The translations under genes were made by a program, and so were the position numbers. The notes beneath the pieces were generated by a model, which saw only the letters and a list, made by a program, of their open reading frames with translations, made no database searches and was not told the origin of the DNA. From an uncultured Oscillibacter sp. (GTDB lineage: Bacteria > Bacillota > Clostridia > Oscillospirales > Oscillospiraceae), in the NCBI GenBank assembly GCA_910584075.1, contig CAJTZI010000051.1, positions 1 to 15,564 on the forward strand: 15,564 bases of DNA. The letters run 5' to 3'. Below, one piece after another: positions 1-7,446 of this stretch (the stretch's first letter is position 1; every line of letters begins with the position of its first letter).

Positions 1-2
1 AG

Positions 3-659
<657 letters not shown>

Positions 660-672
660 TTTCCAAGGCTTG

Positions 673-706
673 AAAAAGGACTGCCGCGTAGCGGCAGTCC
701 TTTTTT
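673..706. terminator. Bidirectional intrinsic terminator between tuf and the convergent DUF4830 gene
   Basis: A perfect stem GGACTGCCGC / GCGGCAGTCC closes on the 3-nt loop GTA (688-690). It is flanked by five A on the left and six T on the right, so it has a U-tract in both directions. It sits 13 nt after the tuf stop and 8 nt after the end of the minus-strand gene, so one element can end both convergent transcripts. Confidence 0.95.
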
Positions 707-714
707 CATCCAGC

Positions 715-1182
715 TCATTTTCCACTCTCCGGATAAACCAGCGTTTCCTGGAAGCCGTTGGCTCCGGCGCAGAAGATGTCCCCCGCCACTGGCTGGTCTT
801 CGCAGATGTAGAGGTTCAGCTGAACCCCCTCCGCCCGGCCGGGATAGTTGCTGACGGCATAGGTGAACCGGGAGAGCTGCTTGCCGCAGCAGGGAGAGAG
901 GTCGAAGCCCTGGGCGTTTTGCAGCTCGTTATAGCTCAGATAGGGCTCCGCCAGATGGTCCGGCAGCAGGAACTGCAGCGTCTCCAGCGGCTCCGAAGCC
1001 ACCTCCCAGCCCAGGGACTGGAGATAGGAGACACGATCCTCGTTGGTGAGGAGCTGGGGGGCCGGCGTTTCCTCCGCCGGTCCGCGGCTCAGAAAGAGGA
1101 TCGCCGCAGCGATGACCAGCCCCAGGAGAATGGCGATGAGCACGGCCTTCTTTTTGGAAAAGCGGGTAGTGAAAATCAGCAT
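715..1182 (-). CDS. Membrane-anchored DUF4830-domain protein
   Basis: This 155-aa protein starts with a short basic N-terminus (RFSKKK) and one hydrophobic segment at about residues 12-31 (AVLIAILLGLVIAAAILFL), giving an N-in anchor with the rest outside the cell. The outer part, about residues 48-150, has the pattern I associate with DUF4830: a GW.V motif after a short helix, YNELQNAQGFDL, a Y.V.NYPG segment and a conserved glycine/cysteine-rich GDIFCAGANGF near the end. The function of this domain is unknown to me. The start is supported by GGAGGG seven bases before the ATG. It is monocistronic, convergent with tuf and divergent from the pseudouridine synthase. The domain call is from remembered family pattern and was not searched. 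Confidence 0.8.
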   Translation of the reverse strand: MLIFTTRFSKKKAVLIAILLGLVIAAAILFLSRGPAEETPAPQLLTNEDRVSYLQSLGWEVASEPLETLQFLLPDHLAEPYLSYNELQNAQGFDLSPCCGKQLSRFTYAVSNYPGRAEGVQLNLYICEDQPVAGDIFCAGANGFQETLVYPESGK

Positions 1183-1208
1183 GATACATCCCTCCTGCTT
1201 GTTTCCTA

Positions 1209-1237
1209 TTCATTTTTCCATGAGATTATGATAAAAT
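1209..1237 (+). promoter_or_regulatory. Candidate sigma-A promoter for the structured leader and rsuA
   Basis: TTCATT (1209-1214), a 17-nt spacer and TAAAAT (1232-1237) lie in the AT-rich strip between the divergent genes. The -10 is good and the -35 is weak. The implied start, about 1244, falls just before the long stem at 1250. I see no better promoter between here and the rsuA start. Confidence 0.4.
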
Positions 1238-1249
1238 AGGAGTAAGAAC

Positions 1250-1393
1250 CTGTACCAATAGGCGGCGGCACGCATCCAGACGGAAAAGTTTTTATCTGGA
1301 CCGTAACAGGGAACCCTTAAAATCTGCCAGGATTTCTGCCTTTTCCCGCCAGATGAAAGACGCCGGTCCGCGCGCTGCCGCCTATTGATACAG
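1250..1393 (+). ncRNA. Long-stem structured element in the rsuA 5' region (leader RNA, small RNA or palindromic repeat)
   Basis: Arms 1250-1273 and 1370-1393 pair over 24 positions with 22 pairs. The exceptions are one C/A (1255/1388) and one A/C (1270/1373) opposition, and one pair (1267/1376) is G-U. The 96-nt interior can fold further: TCCAGA 1275-1280 with TCTGGA 1295-1300; GGACCG 1298-1303 with CGGTCC 1364-1369, which would stack directly on the outer stem; and ATCTG 1322-1326 with CAGAT 1350-1354. The first two share 1298-1300 and so exclude each other. No U-tract follows on the plus strand, so it is not a terminator. It ends 31 nt before the rsuA ATG and leaves the ribosome site free. 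I do not recognise a known riboswitch. The strand is assigned only because of the candidate promoter; the DNA palindrome works both ways. Confidence 0.55.
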
Positions 1394-1424
1394 CTTTCAA
1401 AAAACAGAGGGGAGGGGGATTCCC

Positions 1425-2186
1425 ATGGAGAAACAGCGGTTGGACAAGATCATCGCCTCCACCGGGAGATGGTCCCGGCGGGAGGCCAGGGATTTGGTCC
1501 GCCAGGGCCGGGTGCTGGTGGACGGCGTCCCCGCCCGGTCGGCGGAGGAGAAGGCGGATGCGGAGGCCTCGGAGATCACTGTGAACGGTGAGGCGCTGTG
1601 CTACCGGCGGTACACCTGGGTCATGCTGAACAAGCCGACGGGATACCTCTCCGCCACTGAGGATGGCCGGGGGCGAACGGTGCTGGACCTGCTGCCCCAG
1701 GACCTGCGGCGGCAAGGGCTCTTTCCCGTGGGGCGGCTGGACAAGGACACGGAGGGACTGCTGCTGCTGACCAATGAGGGCGGTCTGGCCCACGACCTGC
1801 TGTCCCCCAGGCGCCATGTGGACAAGGTGTACTACGCCCGGGTAGCGGGGCGGCTGACAGAGGCGGACTGCGCCGCCTTTGAGGCGGGGCTGACGCTGCC
1901 CGGCGGCCTTGTCTGCCTGCCCGCCGGACTGGAGATCCTGTCGGCGGGGGAGGAGAGCGAGGCCCATGTCACCCTCCGGGAGGGGAAGTTCCACCAGGTG
2001 AAGCGGATGCTGGCCCACCTGGGCAAGCCGGTGCTGTATCTGGAGCGGGTCAGGATGGGGCCCTTGGCCCTGGACAGCGCTCTTTCCAGGGGCGCTTTTC
2101 GCTTTTTGACGGAGAATGAGCTGGAAGAATTGCGGAGATTTGATAATCCTACGAAAAACGTCAAATCTTCACCAAAAACACAATAG
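1425..2186 (+). CDS. rsuA: 16S rRNA pseudouridine synthase, RsuA/RluB family
   Basis: This 253-aa enzyme isomerises a uridine in ribosomal RNA to pseudouridine. An N-terminal S4 RNA-binding domain occupies about residues 3-60 (RLDKIIA, SRREARDLVRQGRVLVDG). The catalytic domain follows from about 65 (MLNKPTGYLSA), with the active-site motif GRLDKDTEGLLLLTNEG, in which D106 is the expected catalytic aspartate. Later family landmarks are KVYYARV and the EGKFHQVKRML helix near residues 186-196. The GKFHQVKRM and LFPVGRLD wording fits RsuA (16S position 516 in E. coli) rather than RluB, but the families are close. The ATG is preceded by a purine-rich ribosome site, GAGGGGAGGGGG at 1407-1418. The last 15 residues are a basic, low-conservation extension. 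Its transcript probably starts upstream of the structured element at 1250-1393. Confidence 0.9.
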   Translation: MEKQRLDKIIASTGRWSRREARDLVRQGRVLVDGVPARSAEEKADAEASEITVNGEALCYRRYTWVMLNKPTGYLSATEDGRGRTVLDLLPQDLRRQGLFPVGRLDKDTEGLLLLTNEGGLAHDLLSPRRHVDKVYYARVAGRLTEADCAAFEAGLTLPGGLVCLPAGLEILSAGEESEAHVTLREGKFHQVKRMLAHLGKPVLYLERVRMGPLALDSALSRGAFRFLTENELEELRRFDNPTKNVKSSPKTQ

Positions 2187-2214
2187 CCTTTTTGTCTAAA
2201 AAAGAAAATATCTC

Positions 2215-2243
2215 TTGCAATTCGACGAAATTGCCGATATAAT
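2215..2243 (+). promoter_or_regulatory. Strong sigma-A promoter for the CdaR-family gene
   Basis: TTGCAA (2215-2220), a 17-nt spacer and a consensus TATAAT (2238-2243) give an expected start near 2250 and a leader of about 40 nt. It separates this gene from rsuA, which stops at 2186. Confidence 0.85.
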
Positions 2244-2290
2244 ATAGGCATTGTTAATTCCCCTGGTGATTTTAGGTGAGGAGGAAGGCC

Positions 2291-3379
2291 ATGTCTGGAA
2301 GAATTTTTCAAAATGTAGTTTTGCAGTTAAAGGAAAATACAGATCGGACCATCGGCGTAATCGACGGGGAAGGTGTGGTGATTGCGTGCAGTGAGCTGTC
2401 TTTGATCGGACAGCGCTGGGCGGAGCATGTGCCTGTGGTAAACGGCGCCTCCGGCGCCATGGTCTCCTCCGACGGCAAGACCTTCAAGGCCCTGAATGGA
2501 TGGAACACCCAGTTTGATTACGCGGTCTTCGTCTTCGGGGACAACGACGTGAGCCGGACGGTGTGCGCCATGTCCACGGTGGCCCTGAACTCCGCCAAGT
2601 CCTACTACGAGGAGAAGCACGACCGGGGCTCCTTTGTCAAGGATATCATCTCCGACAACATCATGCTGGGCGACATCTATATGCGGGCCAAGGAGCTGCG
2701 GGTCACCGCCGACGTGCCCCGGGGCGTGTTCGTGGTGCGGTCTCTGAAAAAGGGCGAGTCCGTGCCCACGGATGTGATCCAGTCCATGTTTCCGGACCGG
2801 CAGAATGACTTCGTCCTCAGCGTGGGGGAGGGAGACGTGGTCCTGATCCGCCAGATGCCCGAGGGCGCGGGAATCAAGGAGCTGAACAAGATCGCCGCCT
2901 CTATCGAGGAGAGCCTCCGCGTCGGCGGCGCCAGCGCAGTGGTGGGCATCGGCACAATCGCCACCCACCTGCGGGACCTGGCCAAGAGCTACAAGGAGGC
3001 CCAGATCGCCATTGAGGTGGGCAAGGTCTTTGACACCGAGAAGTATATCATCAACTATGAGAACCTGGGCATTGGGCGGCTGATCTACCAGCTTCCTACC
3101 ACCCTCTGCGAGATGTTCCTCCAGGAGGTCTTCAAAAAGAACCCCATTGACGCCCTTGACAAGGAGACGCTGTTCACCATCCACAAGTTCTTTGAGAACA
3201 ACCTGAACGTCTCCGAGACGGCCCGGAAGCTGTTCGTGCACCGGAATACTCTGGTGTACCGGCTGGAGAAGATCAAGAAGCTTACCGGGCTGGACCTGCG
3301 GGAGTTTGACGACGCCATCACCTTCAAGGTGGCGCTGATGGTCAAGAAGTACCTCACCTCCCGGGGCATTGATTCTTAA
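2291..3379 (+). CDS. CdaR/PucR-family transcriptional regulator
   Basis: This 362-aa protein has the CdaR layout: an N-terminal ligand-sensing region of about 130 residues (a sugar-diacid-recognition-like start, VVLQLKENTDRTIGVID), a degenerate GGDEF-like middle domain (about 140-265), and a C-terminal HTH_30/PucR DNA-binding domain at about 285-355. The last is diagnostic: FFENNLNVSETARKLFVHRN, then TLVYRLEKIKKLTGLDLREF. Known relatives activate diacid or purine catabolism, but no catabolic genes are nearby, so the ligand is unknown. Its position before ftsEX suggests a possible link to cell-wall control; that is inference. I chose ATG 2291 because GAGGAGG ends six bases before it. An in-frame GTG at 2276 would destroy that arrangement. 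It has its own promoter, and a strong terminator lies about 160 nt after the stop. Confidence 0.88.
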   Translation: MSGRIFQNVVLQLKENTDRTIGVIDGEGVVIACSELSLIGQRWAEHVPVVNGASGAMVSSDGKTFKALNGWNTQFDYAVFVFGDNDVSRTVCAMSTVALNSAKSYYEEKHDRGSFVKDIISDNIMLGDIYMRAKELRVTADVPRGVFVVRSLKKGESVPTDVIQSMFPDRQNDFVLSVGEGDVVLIRQMPEGAGIKELNKIAASIEESLRVGGASAVVGIGTIATHLRDLAKSYKEAQIAIEVGKVFDTEKYIINYENLGIGRLIYQLPTTLCEMFLQEVFKKNPIDALDKETLFTIHKFFENNLNVSETARKLFVHRNTLVYRLEKIKKLTGLDLREFDDAITFKVALMVKKYLTSRGIDS

Positions 3380-3539
3380 GAGCTGACCAATCGCCGCGGT
3401 ACAAATCGCCGCTGGTTGCGTGAAAAATCCTGCAATACAAAAAAGGATTCCTGAAATTTTTTGCCATGTCACCGGCCAGCTGTCTTGCAAATCTGTATGC
3501 TTCGGCCCGTGGTACAGTTTTCCAAAACAGGACCTCTCC
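3380..3539. other. Noncoding gap after the CdaR-family gene with weak hairpins
   Basis: I see no credible gene here. Small structures exist: a direct repeat ATCGCCGC twice near the start, AATCCT/AGGATT arms followed after six bases by a T-run (a poor terminator candidate), and CTGTA/TACAG arms. A minus-strand frame of 65 codons has no convincing ribosome site or recognisable motif. The stretch is probably 3' untranslated RNA leading to the strong terminator at 3540. Confidence 0.5.
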
Positions 3540-3568
3540 GGCGGTGGGCACAGCCCGCCGCCTTTTTT
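3540..3568 (+). terminator. Intrinsic terminator upstream of the ftsEX operon
   Basis: The stem GGCGGTGGGC / GCCCGCCGCC (ten pairs, one G-U) has a 3-nt loop ACA and is followed directly by six T. There is no matching A-tract, so it works on the plus strand only. It insulates ftsEX from the CdaR-family gene. Confidence 0.93.
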
Positions 3569-3581
3569 CGACAGAGCGGTC

Positions 3582-3610
3582 TTGACAGCCGTGTTATGAT
3601 GTGGTAGGCT
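3582..3610 (+). promoter_or_regulatory. Candidate distal promoter of the ftsEX operon
   Basis: A consensus TTGACA (3582-3587) is followed after 17 nt by TAGGCT (3605-3610), a poor -10. It lies just downstream of the terminator, where a promoter is expected, but the second site at 3688-3716 is clearly better. Confidence 0.45.
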
Positions 3611-3687
3611 GAACAGGCATACTACTGCAATAGTACATGTTGGCTGAAAACTGGCAGAATTTTCCCGGCCGGAATTGCAAACTCCGG

Positions 3688-3716
3688 TTGCATTGCGGCG
3701 AAAAACCAGATATAAT
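3688..3716 (+). promoter_or_regulatory. Main sigma-A promoter of the ftsEX operon
   Basis: TTGCAT (3688-3693), a 17-nt spacer and a consensus TATAAT (3711-3716) predict a start near 3723 and a leader of about 67 nt. The leader contains a 7-bp hairpin, CCGTCCC/GGGACGG at 3742-3748 and 3753-3759, with no U-tract after it. Confidence 0.85.
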
Positions 3717-3789
3717 GTGGTTTAATTGGGAATTATGTCGACCGTCCCCCTGGGGACGGCTCTTCAACACTACGGAGCGAGGTGCCTGT

Positions 3790-4482
3790 ATGATCCGCCT
3801 GAAAAATGTAGAGATGGAATACGACAACGGGACCAGGGCCATCCGCGGGATCACCCTGACCATTGAGGACGGGGAGTTTGTCTTTCTGGTGGGGCCCTCC
3901 GGCTCCGGCAAGTCCACCATCATCAAGCTGCTCACCGGGGAGGTGGTCCCCACCGCGGGCCGGATTATGATCAACGGCTTTTCCATCACCAAGATCTCCG
4001 GCAGGCAGGTCCCCCTGATGCGCCGGACCCTGGGGGTTATCTTCCAGGACTTCCGCCTCATTGAGAAGAAGACGGTGTACGAGAATCTGGAGTTTGTCAT
4101 GCGGGCCGTGGGCGCCAAACCCCGGGACATCCGAAGCCGCATCAACTACGTGCTGGACCTGGTGGACCTGGAACGGAAGGCGGACAGCTTTCCCACGGAG
4201 CTCTCCGGCGGCGAGCAGCAGAGGGTGGCCATTGCCCGGGCCCTGGTGAACAACCCCGAGACCATCATCGCCGACGAGCCCACCGGCAACCTGGACCCGG
4301 AGCGGTCGTTGGAGCTGATGGACCTGCTGGTGAAGATCAACCAGCTGGGCACCACCGTGGTGGTGGTGACCCATGAAAAAGATCTGGTGGACCGCTTCGG
4401 CAAGCGGGTCATCACCATTGACAGCGGCCACGTGGTCAACGACGGCGTGGGCGGCTACGTGGGAGGACACATACATGGGTAA
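3790..4482 (+). CDS. ftsE: Cell-division ABC transporter ATPase FtsE
   Basis: This 230-aa cytoplasmic ATPase pairs with FtsX. ATP hydrolysis changes the shape of FtsX and so switches on a cell-wall hydrolase outside the membrane. All ABC motifs are intact: Walker A GPSGSGKST (35-43), Q-loop FQDF (Q86), signature LSGGEQQR (138-145), Walker B ETIIADEP with E163, D-loop NLD (167-169) and switch histidine H195. The length is that of FtsE. The frame is open upstream to an ATG at 3637, but that one lacks a ribosome site and would add about 51 residues absent from the family. ATG 3790 follows GAGGTG by five bases, and MIRLKNV is the usual FtsE beginning. The last eight bases overlap ftsX, which implies translational coupling. 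Confidence 0.96.
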   Translation: MIRLKNVEMEYDNGTRAIRGITLTIEDGEFVFLVGPSGSGKSTIIKLLTGEVVPTAGRIMINGFSITKISGRQVPLMRRTLGVIFQDFRLIEKKTVYENLEFVMRAVGAKPRDIRSRINYVLDLVDLERKADSFPTELSGGEQQRVAIARALVNNPETIIADEPTGNLDPERSLELMDLLVKINQLGTTVVVVTHEKDLVDRFGKRVITIDSGHVVNDGVGGYVGGHIHG

Positions 4483-5362
4483 ACACAACTTGGGATATTT
4501 TCTGCATGAGGGCGTGTCCAATATGTTCAGCCACGGCTTCATGTCCTTCGCCTCCATCGGCATCACCGTGGCGTGCCTTTTGATCATGGGCACCTTCACC
4601 CTGGTGGCGGTGAACGCCAACGAGCTTCTGGCGGGACTGGAGCAGGAGAACGAGATCCTGGCCTTTGTGGACGAGTCTTACAGCAGGAATGAGGCCCTAG
4701 GGGTTCAGCGGGAGCTGGAGGCCCTGCCCAACGTGCTTACCACCACCTATGTCAGCAAAACCCAGGCCATGGATACCTTCGCGGAAAAATACGGCGACGA
4801 TCCGCTGTTCCAGAACCTGGACCCGGAGATCCTGCGGGACCGCTATGTGGTCAAAATCCGGGACCTGGGCTTGCAGAGCCAAACCGTGGCCCAGCTGCGG
4901 CAGGTGGAGGGCGTCGCCGATGTCAGCGCCTATGAGGAGCTGGCCACCGGATTTATCACCATCCGCAACATCGCCTCCGTGGTATGCATAGCCCTCATCG
5001 CCATTCTCTTCGTCGTGTCGGTGTTCATCATCTCCAACACAATTAAGCTCACCACCTTTGACCGGCGGGAAGAGATTGCCATCATGCGCATGGTGGGCGC
5101 CACCAACGGTTTTATCCGCTGGCCCTTCGTGTATGAGGGGCTGCTGCTGGGCTTTTTGAGTGCCGCCCTCTCCTTCTTCCTCCAGTGGGGACTCTACGAG
5201 GCGGTGGCCCAGGGGGTGGACAACAGCGATACCCTCCAGCTCATCAAGGTCGTCCCCTTCCAGCAGATGTGGCCCGCCGTGGCGGTGATCTTCGCGGGGG
5301 CGGGGATTCTGATCGGCGTGGGCGGCAGCCTCTCCGCCATCCGGAAATTTTTGCAGGTGTGA
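4475..5362 (+). CDS. ftsX: Cell-division permease-like protein FtsX
   Basis: This 295-aa membrane partner of FtsE has the FtsX topology: TM1 at about 22-46, then a long extracellular domain (about 47-165) that binds the hydrolase or its adaptor, then TM2 at about 166-189, TM3 at about 216-238 and TM4 at about 265-287. The cytoplasmic loop after TM2 carries TTFDRREEIAIMRMVGAT, the typical FtsX contact region for FtsE. The ATG at 4475 lies inside the end of ftsE (8-nt overlap) and has GGGAGG about eight bases upstream. In-frame upstream codons exist inside ftsE but have no role. The hydrolase gene downstream starts within about ten bases of the stop, so ftsE, ftsX and the peptidase form one tight operon. 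Confidence 0.95.
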   Translation: MGKHNLGYFLHEGVSNMFSHGFMSFASIGITVACLLIMGTFTLVAVNANELLAGLEQENEILAFVDESYSRNEALGVQRELEALPNVLTTTYVSKTQAMDTFAEKYGDDPLFQNLDPEILRDRYVVKIRDLGLQSQTVAQLRQVEGVADVSAYEELATGFITIRNIASVVCIALIAILFVVSVFIISNTIKLTTFDRREEIAIMRMVGATNGFIRWPFVYEGLLLGFLSAALSFFLQWGLYEAVAQGVDNSDTLQLIKVVPFQQMWPAVAVIFAGAGILIGVGGSLSAIRKFLQV

Positions 5363-5372
5363 GGTGACGGCG

Positions 5373-6611
5373 TTGAGACGGACAAGATGCAAGCGGCTTT
5401 GCCGGACGGTGCTGTGCCTGTGCTTGGCGGCGCTGTGTCTGGCGGCGGACCTGGCCCCGGCCACCGCCCGGGTGAGCCAGGAGGACATCGACGCCCTGAA
5501 GGGTGACGCCGCCGACCTGAAGGACCAGCGCAAGAAGCTGGAGGCCCAGCTGAAGACCCTGGCAAACGACAAGAGCACCGCCATAGCGCGGAAGAACCTC
5601 CTGGACCAGCAGATTGCCAACACCTCCTCCCAGATCGCCAATGTGGAGCAGCAGATCGCCCAGTACGACCAGCTGATCGCCCAGAAGGAGGAGGAGCTCC
5701 GACAGGCGGAGGCGGAGGAGGCGGAGCAGTATGCCCTCTTCTGCCGCCGGGTGCGGGCTATGGAGGAGCAGGGCACCATCTCCTACTGGTCGGTGCTGTT
5801 CAAAGCGGACAGCTTTACGGATCTCCTCTCCCGCATGGACTTCATCAACGAGATCATGGAGGCGGACCAGCGGGTCATCGACGATTTGAAGGCCATGCAG
5901 GTCCGGATTGAGGAGGCCAAGACCTCTCTGGAGGGCAGCCGAACGGAGGCCCAGGCGGCCAGGGATGAGCTGGCGGCCAAGAAAAAGGAGCTGGACGCCC
6001 AGCGGGCAGAGGCCAACAAGGTCATCCAGCAGATCGCGGCGGCGGAGGATGAGACCGAGGCCACGCTGGACGAGATGGAGGCAGAACAGGCGAAGATCCA
6101 AAAGGAGATCGAGCGGCTGAATCGGGAGCTCCAGGCACAGTTGGCCGCAGAGGGCAAGTCCAACCAGTCTAATCCCGGCGGCTATATCTGGCCGGTGAAC
6201 AGCCGGTACATCACTTCCACCATGGGTGGACGAACCTCCCCCGGCGGCATCGGCTCCACCAACCACCAGGGCACGGACATCGGCCGGGTGGGTTACACCA
6301 GCCCCATCTACGCCGCCAAGGCCGGTACGGTGATCGTCTCCCAGAGAAGCTCCTCCTACGGCGAGTATGTGGTCATCTCCCACGGCAGCGGCAACACCAC
6401 GCTGTACGGCCATATGAGCAGCCGGAAGGTCAGCGTGGGCCAGTATGTGAACCAGGGGGATGTCATCGGGATTACCGGCTCCACTGGCAATTCCACCGGT
6501 CCCCATCTCCACTTCGAGGTGGTGGAAAACGGCCGGCGGGTGAATCCCCTCAGCCACGGCGCGGATCCCAAGATGGGTTATCTCGGCGGATATACCCTGT
6601 CCTCCAGTTGA
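5373..6611 (+). CDS. Secreted coiled-coil murein hydrolase with C-terminal M23 (LytM) peptidase domain
   Basis: This 412-aa protein has a basic start and a hydrophobic signal peptide (about 1-30), a long coiled coil rich in Glu/Gln/Ala/Lys (about 35-255), a linker, and an M23 domain (about 265-410). The layout is like EnvC/PcsB-type FtsEX partners. Unlike EnvC, whose peptidase centre is degenerate, the metal ligands are all present: H298 and D302 (NHQGTDIG), H347 (YGHMS) and the HLH pair H378/H380 (PHLHFEV). It is therefore probably itself an endopeptidase cutting peptidoglycan cross-bridges, activated by FtsEX. I prefer the TTG at 5373, since GAGGTGA (5361-5367) lies five bases before it; a GTG at 5364 would sit inside that site but would add only three residues. 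The exact start is uncertain. The gene ends just before the hairpin at 6625. Confidence 0.93.
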   Translation: MRRTRCKRLCRTVLCLCLAALCLAADLAPATARVSQEDIDALKGDAADLKDQRKKLEAQLKTLANDKSTAIARKNLLDQQIANTSSQIANVEQQIAQYDQLIAQKEEELRQAEAEEAEQYALFCRRVRAMEEQGTISYWSVLFKADSFTDLLSRMDFINEIMEADQRVIDDLKAMQVRIEEAKTSLEGSRTEAQAARDELAAKKKELDAQRAEANKVIQQIAAAEDETEATLDEMEAEQAKIQKEIERLNRELQAQLAAEGKSNQSNPGGYIWPVNSRYITSTMGGRTSPGGIGSTNHQGTDIGRVGYTSPIYAAKAGTVIVSQRSSSYGEYVVISHGSGNTTLYGHMSSRKVSVGQYVNQGDVIGITGSTGNSTGPHLHFEVVENGRRVNPLSHGADPKMGYLGGYTLSSS

Positions 6612-6624
6612 GTGGTAACATAAA

Positions 6625-6661
6625 AATTCCTCCCGCTCCATACCATGGAGCGGGAGGAATT
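6625..6661 (+). promoter_or_regulatory. Perfect 16-bp hairpin burying the ribosome site of the next gene
   Basis: Arms 6625-6640 and 6646-6661 are perfectly complementary with a 5-nt loop (TACCA). The right arm contains GGGAGGAA (6652-6659), the only ribosome site for the ATG at 6667, and the left arm supplies the matching CCTCCC. No T-run follows on the plus strand, so it is not a normal terminator in the direction of the operon. On the minus strand a five-T run does follow. It could protect the 3' end of the ftsEX-peptidase mRNA, regulate translation downstream, or both. Confidence 0.7.
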
Positions 6662-6666
6662 GCCTT

Positions 6667-7446
6667 ATGATTGGAATACTGTTGTGGAAAGAGCCCCAGA
6701 GAGGGCTCCGGCAGAAGCCGGTGACGCTGTCGGAGAGGAACATCCTGCACATGCGCTTTTTGTGCGCGGAGATTACGCGGGGACTTCGGACGCCGGAGGC
6801 GGCGCTGGGCTGGCGGGTGTCGTCGGCGGCCAGGCGGATGCGGAAGATGGGAGTTACCCGGGCCGTGCTGCCGGAGGGATTTGCCTATGGCGCTCAATTG
6901 GAAAAGCAGGGGCTCCGGCCCGTGTCCACCCTGTCCCTGCGCCGCCGTCTGGCTGCCGACTGGGTCCGGCAGGCCCTGGCGGAGGGAGGCGTGTCCCCCG
7001 GCGGGGCCCGGGTGGCGGTGTCCGCGGCCCAGATGACCGGAGAGCTGGTGCGGACGGTGACAGAGCTGTCATTGCGGCACCGGTATGTGCTGCTGGACGT
7101 CCCCTACGGCGCCGAGGAGCTGTGCCGGAGGCTCCGGCGGGAGTACGGCGTGTCGCTGCTGCTGGGGGCGGACCGGGAGCAGCTGGAGGGGGCGGACGCC
7201 CTAGTGCTCTTCGACCCCAGGACGGACCTGCGGCGACGAGGCGGCGTGACGCTGCCCCTGTACGACGAGGCGGCGCCCATGAGGGGACTCTCTCTGCCCC
7301 CGGCGCTGGAGGAGCGTCTTCCGGAGGGGGCGGGCCGGGGACAGCTGCTCTCAGCCCTGCTGGAGGCGGGGGTTCTCCGCCCGGGGCAGGTGAGCGCCTC
7401 GGTTTCACCGGGTTCCGCGGCCGGGAATACGGTGCTTAACGCTTGA
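6667..7446 (+). CDS. Unrecognised 259-aa protein, possibly Rossmann-like
   Basis: I do not recognise this protein. The ATG has GGGAGGAA seven bases upstream, inside a hairpin. There is no signal peptide or membrane segment, so it is probably cytoplasmic. It is very rich in Arg, Leu, Gly and Ala and poor in Lys. Segments such as MGVTRAVLP (about 61-69), RYVLLDVPYGAEELCRRLR (about 139-157), GVSLLLGA and ADALVLFDP (about 178-186) look like alternating beta strands and helices, suggesting a Rossmann-type fold, but no nucleotide-binding glycine motif is clear. It lies after the ftsEX operon without an obvious promoter of its own, so it may depend on read-through. Its stop codon overlaps the greA promoter. 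Coding is supported by the ribosome site and the uninterrupted frame. Confidence 0.75.
   Translation: MIGILLWKEPQRGLRQKPVTLSERNILHMRFLCAEITRGLRTPEAALGWRVSSAARRMRKMGVTRAVLPEGFAYGAQLEKQGLRPVSTLSLRRRLAADWVRQALAEGGVSPGGARVAVSAAQMTGELVRTVTELSLRHRYVLLDVPYGAEELCRRLRREYGVSLLLGADREQLEGADALVLFDPRTDLRRRGGVTLPLYDEAAPMRGLSLPPALEERLPEGAGRGQLLSALLEAGVLRPGQVSASVSPGSAAGNTVLNA

Noticed and set aside
1297..1303. TGGACCG resembling the T-box core TGGnACCGCG
   Set aside because: Only part of the core matches, it lies about 50 nt from the expected RNA start with no specifier stem before it, and rsuA is not an amino-acid-related gene.
2327..3490. 387-codon minus-strand frame opposite the CdaR-family gene
   Set aside because: It is a shadow of a real GC-rich gene: composition is skewed to Leu/Gly/His/Val, with no domain and no ribosome site. 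The same applies to long minus frames over ftsE (3733-4620), ftsX (4697-5779), the peptidase (5244-6752), lysS (7997-9598), dprA (11220-12236) and topA (13007-14458).
3637..3789. Upstream in-frame ATG giving a longer FtsE
   Set aside because: It starts before the best promoter's -10, lacks a ribosome site and adds residues not found in FtsE.
6625..6661. Hairpin read as a plus-strand intrinsic terminator for the ftsEX operon
   Set aside because: No T-run follows the right arm on the plus strand; the only T-run is on the minus-strand side.
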